Below the pieces are notes generated by a model. The model searched no databases. It was not told the origin of the DNA and saw only the letters and a program-made list of their open reading frames with translations. The translations under genes were made by a program, and so were the position numbers. Positions 16,118-24,881 of a DNA stretch of 52,385 nucleotides are shown here, piece by piece (the first letter of the stretch is position 1; each line of letters opens with the position of its first letter). This stretch comes from Candidatus Bathyarchaeota archaeon (GTDB lineage: Archaea; Thermoproteota; Bathyarchaeia; Bathyarchaeales; DTEX01): NCBI GenBank assembly GCA_018397065.1, contig JAGTRI010000008.1, positions 1 to 52,385 on the forward strand. Reading direction: 5' to 3'.

Positions 16118-16933
16118 ATGTTGGCATCTATCAAAGGCACATACACAATTGAGAAACATTTTATTGGAGAAAATAAAGTTCCAACATTATGGTTTTATCA
16201 CAAAACAAAGAAAGCAAAACCTGTAATAATATTGCTCCATGGATGGACTGGAACAAAGGAAGGAATGCTGGTAAATTGTTTAAGAATTGCAGATAAAGGT
16301 TTTTATTCAATTTCAGTTGATGCCCGAATGCATGGAGATCGTTTAGATCCAGAATTTTGGGGGAAATTCGCTGAAAATTTTCCTCGAACATTCTTCACAA
16401 TAGTTGTTGAGACCGCTAAAGACATTAAACATATTATAGATTTTCTGGAAACAAGAGACGACATAGACTCCACCAGAATAGGAATAATGGGTGTCTCGAT
16501 GGGAGGTTTTATCACCTTAGTGGCTACTTTCTTAGAAAAAAGAATAAAAGCTTCAGCATCCGTAATTGGAACAGCAAATTTTCCGCTTTTTGTTGAGAGA
16601 ATGTTGTCTTTAAAGGTTTTACCTTTCAAGGAAAAACCAATGTGCGAGCCTGATGAAGAAACAAGAAAGTTATATCGAGATTTCGACCCACTAAATAATC
16701 TTGAAAAGTTTCCTCCAACTGCCTTACTACTTACTGGCGGTTTACTAGATATGTTCATTCCCAAAGAGGGCATTCAAGGGTTATACGATGCTTTGAAACC
16801 TTATTATCAAAACTATACAAACCGGTTAAAATTAAAATTCTTCAACGTTGGACATGAATACCCCCCAGAAATGGAAGCAGAAGTTATTAAGTGGTTTAGA
16901 AACCATCTACATAAAATGAAAGTTAAAAGTTAA
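16118..16933 (+). CDS. Alpha/beta hydrolase (esterase/peptidase-like)
   Basis: Serine hydrolase of the dienelactone hydrolase/prolyl-oligopeptidase-like group. It shows an oxyanion HGWTGTKEGM loop, the nucleophile elbow GVSMGGF, an acidic residue in LTGGLLDMFIP and the catalytic His in VGHEYPPEM near the C-terminus. 271 aa, no signal peptide, cytoplasmic. It lies 34 bases after the corrinoid gene with an AAGTGAT ribosome-binding site, so it is likely in the same operon. The substrate is unknown. Within this island it may deacylate or demethylesterify an imported compound. Confidence 0.85.
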   Translation: MLASIKGTYTIEKHFIGENKVPTLWFYHKTKKAKPVIILLHGWTGTKEGMLVNCLRIADKGFYSISVDARMHGDRLDPEFWGKFAENFPRTFFTIVVETAKDIKHIIDFLETRDDIDSTRIGIMGVSMGGFITLVATFLEKRIKASASVIGTANFPLFVERMLSLKVLPFKEKPMCEPDEETRKLYRDFDPLNNLEKFPPTALLLTGGLLDMFIPKEGIQGLYDALKPYYQNYTNRLKLKFFNVGHEYPPEMEAEVIKWFRNHLHKMKVKS

Positions 16934-17030
16934 TTGAGATTCATATTACCATGAAAATCCTTCAAAATCAGATAAATATAAAAATATATAGTGGTGAGTT
17001 GATCGACATCAAGTCTCAAGGGCTTATTAA

Positions 17031-17047
17031 AAATAAATTAATTTTTC
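17031..17047 (+). promoter_or_regulatory. Weak dyad upstream of the Lrp-fusion regulator
   Basis: AAATAAATT directly followed by AATTTTTC resembles the two stronger dyads at 24800 and 24857, but without the central base and with a poorer right arm. It lies about 100 bases before the regulator start and could be an autoregulatory site. The region is very AT-rich, so chance is a real alternative. Confidence 0.3.
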
Positions 17048-17142
17048 AATAAATTAATACATATTGTAAAATTATTATGTTTTGTTACGAAATTCTTAAT
17101 AGTGAGACTGAAAAAATAAAACCAAAAAGCATCGTGATTAAT

Positions 17143-18459
17143 ATGGATGAAATTGATAAAAGAATTCTTTCTTTTTTATTTAAAGATGGTAGAATCTCTC
17201 TTATTGATATATCAAATAATCTTCTAAGATATGGAATAAAAATTTCTACACCTTCAATAAAAAGAAGAATCTCTCAATTAGTAGAATCGGGAATCATTAG
17301 AAAATTCGGTATTATTTTAAACTATGATCAATTAGATCTAGCAAGTCTAGCATTCATAAATTTAAAAGTGGAGCCATCTGTTATTTTACGAGTAGCAAAA
17401 AATATATCGCTTTTACCTGAAGTTCAAGATGTCTACATTGTTCAAGATGATTATAATCTTCTCGTAAATGTTCGATGCAAAGACTATAAAGAGGTTAGTG
17501 CACTAATTGAGCGTTTTTCATCGTCACGATATGTAAAAGATGTTAAAACATGCGTTGTTCTCGACTCTTATTCTAAATCGAATCTAGCCTCTCAAATCTT
17601 GAAAGAAGCTGACATTTTGACTGTAGATATCGATAGAGATGGAAAAGAGGAAATTATACTTGACAATCCAATTCTTTCTACAATCATAAAACCGCATTTA
17701 GGAGGAAGAGTTTCTGAAATTATCTTCAAAGAAACGGGAAACAACCAAGTAAAAACTGATAATGGTTTTCTACTCGATAATTTTGCAGAGGAAGGCTGGG
17801 GTAGCTTAGCCAATTTATCATATGAATATGAAGTTCTCGAGGCTAATAAAAAATTAGTAACAGTAAAATTATCCAGACTTTTTAATGGATCAAAACTTAA
17901 AAACATTTTACTTGAGAAAAAAATCACATCATACTCAAATAATTCAATGCTACGTATTGATTATAAGATCCTAAATAAATCTGAAACGGATCAAAAAGTT
18001 ACGTTCTGGATATCTAACTATGTGGCTGTTGGAGGAGACATTGATGAAGAAGATTGTTTCTTTTTGCCAATTGAAGGAAAAATGGAGTCTGAAATGTATA
18101 AACGCCAAAGTTATCACGTTATGTGGCCAGTGGAAAATCCAGAAGTCTTAGGAGAGGAGGCTAGTCATTACATTAAAATTGAACAACCCGAAATTCGAGA
18201 ACAGAAGATAAGTGATGGCTGGGCAGCATGGATGGACACTCGTTCAGAAGAAATTGTAAGTTTCTTCTGGAACAAAAAAGAAGTTGTATACATAAAAAGG
18301 TGTTTTCTGTTAAATTCCTATTCTTTCGAAATAATATTCAAGACAATTGAGTTAAAACCAAATCAATCGAAGGATTACTCTTTTTTCGTAATGATCGCAA
18401 AAGGAGGCCAAGACCTCGTCTGGCAACAAAATGAAAAATTAAGCAAAGAGTTCAAATAA
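17143..18459 (+). CDS. Lrp/AsnC-type regulator fused to a mutarotase-like domain
   Basis: Probable sugar-responsive transcription factor. Residues 1-60 form a winged helix of Lrp type (MDEIDKRILSFLFKDGRISL, then STPSIKRRISQLVESGIIRKFG). Residues about 60-150 look like an Lrp/RAM ligand or dimer domain. From about 160 to the end (438 aa) there is a large all-beta domain with LDNPILSTIIKPHLGGRVSE and later MLRIDYKILNKSE and WAAWMDTRSEE, which resembles galactose mutarotase-like sugar-binding folds. Ordinary Lrp proteins are about 150 aa, so this is a fusion. ATG 17143 has GTGAT 4 bases upstream, like the corrinoid gene; the open frame extends 22 codons upstream without support. Its tail converges on a permease gene (stops 33 bases apart). 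Confidence 0.75.
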   Translation: MDEIDKRILSFLFKDGRISLIDISNNLLRYGIKISTPSIKRRISQLVESGIIRKFGIILNYDQLDLASLAFINLKVEPSVILRVAKNISLLPEVQDVYIVQDDYNLLVNVRCKDYKEVSALIERFSSSRYVKDVKTCVVLDSYSKSNLASQILKEADILTVDIDRDGKEEIILDNPILSTIIKPHLGGRVSEIIFKETGNNQVKTDNGFLLDNFAEEGWGSLANLSYEYEVLEANKKLVTVKLSRLFNGSKLKNILLEKKITSYSNNSMLRIDYKILNKSETDQKVTFWISNYVAVGGDIDEEDCFFLPIEGKMESEMYKRQSYHVMWPVENPEVLGEEASHYIKIEQPEIREQKISDGWAAWMDTRSEEIVSFFWNKKEVVYIKRCFLLNSYSFEIIFKTIELKPNQSKDYSFFVMIAKGGQDLVWQQNEKLSKEFK

Positions 18460-18492
18460 GATATACTTTCCATACTTTAAGTAACATTTTCG

Positions 18493-20352
18493 TTAATATG
18501 GCATTGCCCAGCGAGCTTCAAAAATCATTGCTAAAGCTGCGCTTAAGCCAACAATTAGACTTTCACCTGCAAACAAACCAGCAACAAAAGTCATTTTTTC
18601 TTCTTGGTATCGATCTTTAAGTACGTATTTTTTAATAAACTCTCCTAGGATCAAACCAACTAGGAATCCAAAAGGATTTGAAATGGGTGAAGCTGCGCCC
18701 GCAGCAAATCCTATGACTGAAAATGGTATTTTCATAAACATTGTAATAAACTGCAAAGCTGTCCCGAAAATAAAAAAGATTATGATGTAAAACGGGTTGA
18801 ATGTAGCTATAGATCTTGTAACGAAAAGAGAAGTCATCAATACCTGGGAAGGCCAATAAGGAGATGGATATATTTCTGAAGGGACTTGGGCAATTTTCCA
18901 AAAAACATATACAAAAAAATATCCGCCAATTATTGCAAAAGGCAATGCTAATAGGGATGTTTTCACCAAGCTCTTAGGACTTGTTCCCACTAGTTCAGCT
19001 GTTTTAAATGTTGCACACCAACCAGCACCACCAGAGCCACTTGCATTAATTGGCGCAAACCAGATTGCATATCTTGTATATCCGCTAGCAATTATTATTC
19101 CTTCCCTAACGTATGGTATATCCATACTAACTCCTGTTAGTCCGAGAGACCGTGAAACGATTAGGTTATTAATGAAATACCATCCAACTGACATCATAAG
19201 AAAAATCCATAGTGGAAAATCAGGAACCAGAATCCAAGACAATATTGCTGATCCAATCGATCCTGCGGAAAAAAGTATTACGATAAGTTTTAAAGAAATA
19301 ACTTCTTGAGATTCTTTTAGAGAAGCTTTCCTGAGACTTTTAAATATGTCAATGAAAAATTTTGGCTGAAAAAGAATAGGCAGAAGACCTGCTGAAAGTG
19401 CCAATCCAACAAGCGGGCTAGCCCAAAAATTTAGAATAGATCTTGTCCAAGTATCCTGTAAACTCATACCAACTTTCCAATCGGTAAATAATCCAAAATT
19501 AACTAAAATTGGATTACCTATAAAATAAAATGCAACGCTTCCTACAAGCATACTGAAGATTACACCCTTCGGAAGCATCATGCCAATTGCTATAATAATT
19601 AAGTCAGTAGCTATCCCAAGAGAAGCACCTGGAAGAATTCTTTCAATAGTTGAATTCAAATCGATCCAAGGTAATGGAATGAAAGATGCAGGAACCTTAA
19701 ATGCAGATTTTGAGACCATTGGAATTGCGTATAGAAAAACTCCATATATGAAACCCACAAGCCCAGATAACAAGAAGACTTTCTCTTTTCTAGTCTTTAC
19801 TTCGCTTAACGATATACATAACTCAGCATTCACTTGCGACATAGGAAACGGCAGTCTTTCACCCTCAACAAATAATTGACGAGTTAAAAAACCCAGAGAA
19901 ATATCCGTTAATATAGAAAAAACTGTTGAAACTAGCATAATTGCGACAATTGGAAGCAAGTTAGGATCTAAAAGATCTCTGTGATAATAAACTTGCACGG
20001 GCGGTGCAAACCATGAAGGCAATGCGTCTGTAAGTTTAAAGCTTGCTGTTATTTCTGAAGCCTTAAAATAGCATCTGAACAATAAGTTTATTGCAAAGCC
20101 TCCACTAGTAGCTGTACCACACCCAACCATTAATGTAAGAATTTCATTCTTTGTTAGTGGTTTGTCAAGTAATTTTGCAATCAACTCTAACATCATTACT
20201 GTTGCGAATTGTGCTGCCCAACCAAGAGGGCTTCCAGTAACTAAGAAAAGCCAAATTGCAGCAGGTTGAAGAACTATGCCAGAGTAGATTATTCCCAAAA
20301 TTACTCTAGTTGTCAATCCAGTTTCATTTTTCTTATCTTTCGTCATCATCAT
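18493..20352 (-). CDS. OPT-like multi-spanning membrane transporter
   Basis: 619 aa with about 14-16 hydrophobic segments, no signal peptide and a short charged N-terminus (MMMTKDKKNETG). Segments such as GERLPFPMSQVNAEL and SPLVGLALSAGLLP resemble the oligopeptide-transporter (OPT/YSL) superfamily and related archaeal DUF6784/DUF6785 permeases. OPT proteins take up peptides, metal chelates or other small organic solutes with protons. The substrate here is not known. It overlaps the end of the M28-FtsX gene by 20 bases on the same strand, so the two are one operon. Three consecutive ATG codons leave the start uncertain by two residues. A second OPT-like protein is encoded divergently at 24882. 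Confidence 0.75.
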   Translation of the reverse strand: MMMTKDKKNETGLTTRVILGIIYSGIVLQPAAIWLFLVTGSPLGWAAQFATVMMLELIAKLLDKPLTKNEILTLMVGCGTATSGGFAINLLFRCYFKASEITASFKLTDALPSWFAPPVQVYYHRDLLDPNLLPIVAIMLVSTVFSILTDISLGFLTRQLFVEGERLPFPMSQVNAELCISLSEVKTRKEKVFLLSGLVGFIYGVFLYAIPMVSKSAFKVPASFIPLPWIDLNSTIERILPGASLGIATDLIIIAIGMMLPKGVIFSMLVGSVAFYFIGNPILVNFGLFTDWKVGMSLQDTWTRSILNFWASPLVGLALSAGLLPILFQPKFFIDIFKSLRKASLKESQEVISLKLIVILFSAGSIGSAILSWILVPDFPLWIFLMMSVGWYFINNLIVSRSLGLTGVSMDIPYVREGIIIASGYTRYAIWFAPINASGSGGAGWCATFKTAELVGTSPKSLVKTSLLALPFAIIGGYFFVYVFWKIAQVPSEIYPSPYWPSQVLMTSLFVTRSIATFNPFYIIIFFIFGTALQFITMFMKIPFSVIGFAAGAASPISNPFGFLVGLILGEFIKKYVLKDRYQEEKMTFVAGLFAGESLIVGLSAALAMIFEARWAMPY

Positions 20353-23300
20353 AATCTACCTTTATTGTGTTCAGCTCATTTTGTCGACTTTGATAATTTT
20401 TCTTTTCACTATCCGAAAGAGATTGCCAATTAAGCAATTGTCTTCTTAATTCGTTCACGAATGAGCGGTTTGCGGTCTTCCAAACAGAAAGAATTCCATC
20501 CAAACGTTCAATGAAAATGTTTGTATGATATTTTTTTTCAGATTTATTAAAAACCAGTCTAAGACTTACTCTCTGTCTGATACCAGCTTCATAGGGAGAC
20601 AGTCTTGCAATAAATGTTATAGATTTCTCTTCATCTTTCTCACTGTAACTAATATCACTTGTAGAAAATAAAGAGACTCTTTCGGTTGGAAATGATTCAA
20701 GAAATTCTTTCATATAACATAATAATCCTTCCTTGACACTTTCTTCAACCACAAAAGGCAGAGGGATTAACCATTCGTTGCCTTTGGGTTTTGTAGGCAT
20801 CTTCCACTTTCTTTCAAGAGATGGCGTAACCATCTTTGACGCCTTATAAAAGGGGTAAGCCACGGACGTTAGAATCGCTAACATTGTTAGTTCCACAGAG
20901 TTAATTACCATTGAAGAAGAATAGTTTGGAACAAGACCTGCTTCTATTCCTAACACTCTGGTGATTTGTATGCCTAGAATGCCAATAGTATAACCTAAAA
21001 CAGAACTTAAAACACTGTAAAGTACGGCTTGAGAAAGAAACATCCCGACGATATGTAATGGCGATAAACCAATTGAACTGTATATACCAATCTCCTTGGT
21101 TCGTTCATGGACCATGCCTAACATTAGGTTAAAGATCGAAAAAAACACCATTATGAAAGGCACTATCAGAGACTCTGTTCCTATTAAAAATTGTTTGGAT
21201 TGTTGTAACAAACATATTTTTCCATCAATGCCAGAATAAACATTAATTTTAGCAAATTTTGTTGAAAGAATCTGAAATACATTTGTAATAACGGTAGAAT
21301 CTTGAAATTGCGTTGCTAAAGTATAAGTATGTGCCCCGAATTGAATTGCAAATTCATATGGAATTATTATTATGAATCTTGATTCTAAGTGGCCACCAAC
21401 TCCTCCAATTCCACCAACTCCAGTTCCTCCACCACCTGGAGTCGGGATTATTGAGTTTTGATCTAAATCAACTATTTCGTCAATCTCGCTTTCATTAAAA
21501 ATTCCACAAACTGTTATTTGAATATTGGATAATCTTATCTGGTCACCAATTGAAATATTTAAAACGTTTGCAGCTTCACTTGGAATAATACATTTATATC
21601 TATCAGATGAAGTAAACCAGCCTCCATATATTGCTCTTTGTATTTTAACGGGTTCATCAAACTTTAATCCCAAAATGCCGTGAATTGTATAATTCTTTCC
21701 TAGGGATCCGTATAGGATTTTACTGCCGCCGATAAATGTCCTTGGAACTAATGTTCCATTAAACTTGCGCACTATTTCATTGATTATCGATATAGCTTCA
21801 TTACTAAGGGGTGCATAGTTTCGGTCTCTTATTAGCAAACCGTTGTATTCTGTTTTTCCAACATATTCGCCAATCACCTGTCTTGAGATTTCTGGAAATG
21901 ACGAGAGAGATACAAGTGCAAAAGTAATTAATGTTAGTGAAATTATTGCTAACGCCGTTCTCATTTTTCTTCTACGCATATTTGAAATACCCATGGAAAA
22001 TGCAAGTATCATAGCGCTTGCTTTACTGATTTCGGTAAAATGTTTTCCTAAAAATTTTACACGAAATTCTTTCGCATAACCCCAAGATTTCCAAAATAGG
22101 ATTACCAAGGCTGGAAGGATTAGGCAGGCTATCGTGAACCCCATTAGAACTAATGAGGAGTTTGGTGAAACTTTAAAGCCAGGGTGACTTAAGCTTAAAA
22201 TAAGCAGAAATATAATAATGATGGCCCCCACAGCCATACTTCTTTTTAGAGTGTTGCGGTATTCGAATAAAAGTCTCTCTAATAAAATGGAAAACGGAAT
22301 TAACATAATCGTGAAAAAAACAATGGTGTTCGAGGAATCTTGGATAAGTGTTCTTACATCTCCATATATTGAGAATTCGTAAGCCCATACAGCGAAGGCA
22401 TTAGCATAGCTTGCGTCGTAGTTTTTTGCATTTTTTGCTCTAGTAATTTCGAGAAAATTAAGTTGATTTTGTATTTGTTGAGTTTCATTTAATGAAAGGG
22501 TAATGCCAAAAGATGAAGTTATTCTTATACGTTCTTCGTTAAGTAAGTGCATATCATTGGCGATCTGAATTGGAGTAAGATGAAGGCATTCACCAGTTTT
22601 TACTCTGAATCCCGAACCAAAAGGATTCATTTTTGTTGCATTTATTAGCCATCCCGTTGGATAGACCCTTACTGCAGAATGAATTATAATTTCGGAGGCG
22701 CTTTCAGAAGGTACAAAAATCATTGTCACTGGTGAAGCTATGTGTGTATAGATTCTCGATACATACCCGAAATGGTCAAAGGCAAAATGCGTTGTGAAAT
22801 CATTAACTTCAAAGAATAATCCTGGGAGTGGAGTAAGAGAAGATGGATAAAGGATATCATATAATGCTATTTTTCCACATTTAAAGACAATTGGATAAAT
22901 CACTTCTTTTTCTGACAAAACCAATGTTTTCTTAGGAAGAGTAGCATACTTCCCATAGTCTGGAGCGTATATCAAGGATCCATCTGATGAATTTTCCACA
23001 TACGCCTCAAAAATATAGCTAAAATCACCCAAAGGATTTACGTACACAGATCTAGGAACTACGCCATGAACAACAAATCTACCTTGGGAATCGGCTCTAA
23101 CAAAGAATTCATGTCCGTATAGGGGAAGATTATTCCCATACATGTCTTGACCGCAAACGTAAGGCTCAGCCGGGTATCCTTGAATATAAACTAACGCATG
23201 TGGTACTGGTGTAAACCAGCCAGTCGTATAATTGTATTCTATCACTTGCCCTTCTAGAGAGGCAAATCCTCCCATTCTGTCATCATACTTTGTAGGTAAC

Positions 23301-24754
23301 GTTGATGGGAGGACAAGGGACTCATCGTTTGAAAGAGCAAAAATGGTACATATAGCAGCTTCAGCTTGAGGTTTTAGGTTATCAAAAATTAGGTAATCTA
23401 AAGAATCGTGTGGCGTATTTTGATGAGATTTCAGAGTTTGTATGGTTGCAAATGTTACGCCTATTCCTCCTGCTAAAGTGAAAGGCTCGCTGTCAAACAT
23501 ATATTTTGTATACATTGTTCCTGGATTGAGAGTCATTAGAAGACAGTTTATAATGTTGAGGGTTTGACCAGTTTTTTGCTGATAATCTGGAATATACGAG
23601 TTGAAAATTACTTTGATAGTCTCAAATCTAGAGATTACTTTTTGAAAAGTGTAGAAGTAACCCCAGAAGAAAACTCCGAAAACACTATTTTCACTGCTAA
23701 AGTCAAGATTGATCAAAAGCTTATACTTCCAACTATTGCCCGTTGCCGTTGAAATGATGTCGGAAAAATGATCATTCACAAAGGATCTTATTCCGGCAAG
23801 GGCTTGATTATGCCCAGATAATGCCAAAAAGAGTAAAGTTCTTTTAGGTGGATTTTTGCTGAAAAACCTGGCCATTTCTAAGAGGACTGAGATTCCCGTG
23901 CTCTCTTCTGCTCCTGGAGCTAATGAAGGTATTATTGAATATGAATCATAATAAGCAGAAATAATAATGACATCGGACCTTAATTGAGGATCTGTACCAT
24001 TTATGTAACAAATTATATTTTTTCCAATCTTGTTTTCGAATTTCATTTCAACTTTAAGTCTTACATAAATTGAATTTTGAGATAATAAAGAGAATAAACT
24101 TTGAAAATTATTTTTCCGAATCAGAACTCGCGGAAAGTCGAGAGGGACATTAAGATATTTTTGAGACGATTCGGTGTTTGTAAATTCATTGGGTTCTAAA
24201 AATACAACAGCCTTGGCGCCAAGCTTTGCAGCGTTGATCCAGTTTGCTTGGCTATCAAAGTCCATAACTATTATGCTGCCTTCAACTTCCTTTCCATTAA
24301 AATCAGATAGCGTACCTTTACCTACATAAAATATTTTCCCCGTTATTCCATCCGAAGGAGTTGTACAAGTCTCAACCAAATTTGGGCGAAGCGGATATAC
24401 TGTGAAGTTTGTAAGTAAAATTCCATTTTCCGAATAGACTTCTAAGAATGCTCCATAGTCAATCGGGACGGTTTCATTAAAATATTCATATTGAGGGTTT
24501 AAGCCAAAATTTTGTAAGGTTTCAAAAATAAATGATGCCGCTTCATCGCATTCTTTATAACCTGTTGCGCGAGTACCATATGACGTTAATGTTCTGATAT
24601 AAGACTCTATATTAGTCATGTTTATTGATTTTAAAACATGTAGATAATCCAAACCTTCAAGTGAAATGTTTGTTGAATTTGAAGAGCTGCTTACATTGAT
24701 ATGACAGCAAAAAATTATTAGAGCAACTATTGCCAAAAAGCAGTTCTTCTTCAT
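20333..24754 (-). CDS. Giant M28-peptidase-like / FtsX permease fusion protein
   Basis: 1473 aa. In order it has a signal peptide or first helix (residues 5-22), a PA-like insert (about 100-230), and an M28 aminopeptidase-like domain (about 255-480). A carboxypeptidase-regulatory-like beta domain follows (about 495-570), then beta-rich extracellular parts, three membrane helices near 840-910, and an FtsX/MacB-type permease region with MRRRKMRTALAIISLTL, a periplasmic-type domain and the terminal helices around RTKEIGIYSSIGLSPLHI. A soluble tail ends the protein. The M28 metal ligands are lost: AHYDS is SAYYDS (Tyr268), the DDNASG site is GAEESTG, and GEE is GHN (315-316). It is probably a binding, not cleaving, ectodomain on a transport or mechanotransmission permease. 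No ABC ATPase is nearby. First gene of an operon with the OPT-like permease. Confidence 0.82.
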   Translation of the reverse strand: MKKNCFLAIVALIIFCCHINVSSSSNSTNISLEGLDYLHVLKSINMTNIESYIRTLTSYGTRATGYKECDEAASFIFETLQNFGLNPQYEYFNETVPIDYGAFLEVYSENGILLTNFTVYPLRPNLVETCTTPSDGITGKIFYVGKGTLSDFNGKEVEGSIIVMDFDSQANWINAAKLGAKAVVFLEPNEFTNTESSQKYLNVPLDFPRVLIRKNNFQSLFSLLSQNSIYVRLKVEMKFENKIGKNIICYINGTDPQLRSDVIIISAYYDSYSIIPSLAPGAEESTGISVLLEMARFFSKNPPKRTLLFLALSGHNQALAGIRSFVNDHFSDIISTATGNSWKYKLLINLDFSSENSVFGVFFWGYFYTFQKVISRFETIKVIFNSYIPDYQQKTGQTLNIINCLLMTLNPGTMYTKYMFDSEPFTLAGGIGVTFATIQTLKSHQNTPHDSLDYLIFDNLKPQAEAAICTIFALSNDESLVLPSTLPTKYDDRMGGFASLEGQVIEYNYTTGWFTPVPHALVYIQGYPAEPYVCGQDMYGNNLPLYGHEFFVRADSQGRFVVHGVVPRSVYVNPLGDFSYIFEAYVENSSDGSLIYAPDYGKYATLPKKTLVLSEKEVIYPIVFKCGKIALYDILYPSSLTPLPGLFFEVNDFTTHFAFDHFGYVSRIYTHIASPVTMIFVPSESASEIIIHSAVRVYPTGWLINATKMNPFGSGFRVKTGECLHLTPIQIANDMHLLNEERIRITSSFGITLSLNETQQIQNQLNFLEITRAKNAKNYDASYANAFAVWAYEFSIYGDVRTLIQDSSNTIVFFTIMLIPFSILLERLLFEYRNTLKRSMAVGAIIIIFLLILSLSHPGFKVSPNSSLVLMGFTIACLILPALVILFWKSWGYAKEFRVKFLGKHFTEISKASAMILAFSMGISNMRRRKMRTALAIISLTLITFALVSLSSFPEISRQVIGEYVGKTEYNGLLIRDRNYAPLSNEAISIINEIVRKFNGTLVPRTFIGGSKILYGSLGKNYTIHGILGLKFDEPVKIQRAIYGGWFTSSDRYKCIIPSEAANVLNISIGDQIRLSNIQITVCGIFNESEIDEIVDLDQNSIIPTPGGGGTGVGGIGGVGGHLESRFIIIIPYEFAIQFGAHTYTLATQFQDSTVITNVFQILSTKFAKINVYSGIDGKICLLQQSKQFLIGTESLIVPFIMVFFSIFNLMLGMVHERTKEIGIYSSIGLSPLHIVGMFLSQAVLYSVLSSVLGYTIGILGIQITRVLGIEAGLVPNYSSSMVINSVELTMLAILTSVAYPFYKASKMVTPSLERKWKMPTKPKGNEWLIPLPFVVEESVKEGLLCYMKEFLESFPTERVSLFSTSDISYSEKDEEKSITFIARLSPYEAGIRQRVSLRLVFNKSEKKYHTNIFIERLDGILSVWKTANRSFVNELRRQLLNWQSLSDSEKKNYQSRQNELNTIKVDYDDDER

Positions 24755-24799
24755 ATTTTATTGGTAGGTTGTATTTGCATATAAAAGTTTCTAAAATTA

Positions 24800-24877
24800 A
24801 AATAAAATTTAATTTTTTAAATATTTGATATAAGTAACCAAAAGTGATATATATTAAAATAAAGTTCAATTTTATTT
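24800..24877. promoter_or_regulatory. Two matching 21-base dyads in the divergent promoter
   Basis: Dyad 1 (24800-24820): AAATAAAATT, centre T, AATTTTTTAA. Dyad 2 (24857-24877): AAATAAAGTT, centre C, AATTTTATTT. Both start within ATTAAAATAAA. Centres are 57 bases apart. Dyad 2 lies between the TATA-like ATATATATTA (24847-24856) and the start of the 24882 permease. Dyad 1 lies 46 bases upstream of the M28-FtsX start. The arrangement suits one dimeric regulator controlling both transcripts; the Lrp-fusion protein encoded at 17143 is the nearest candidate. Assignment is inference. Confidence 0.55.
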
Positions 24878-24881
24878 AGGG

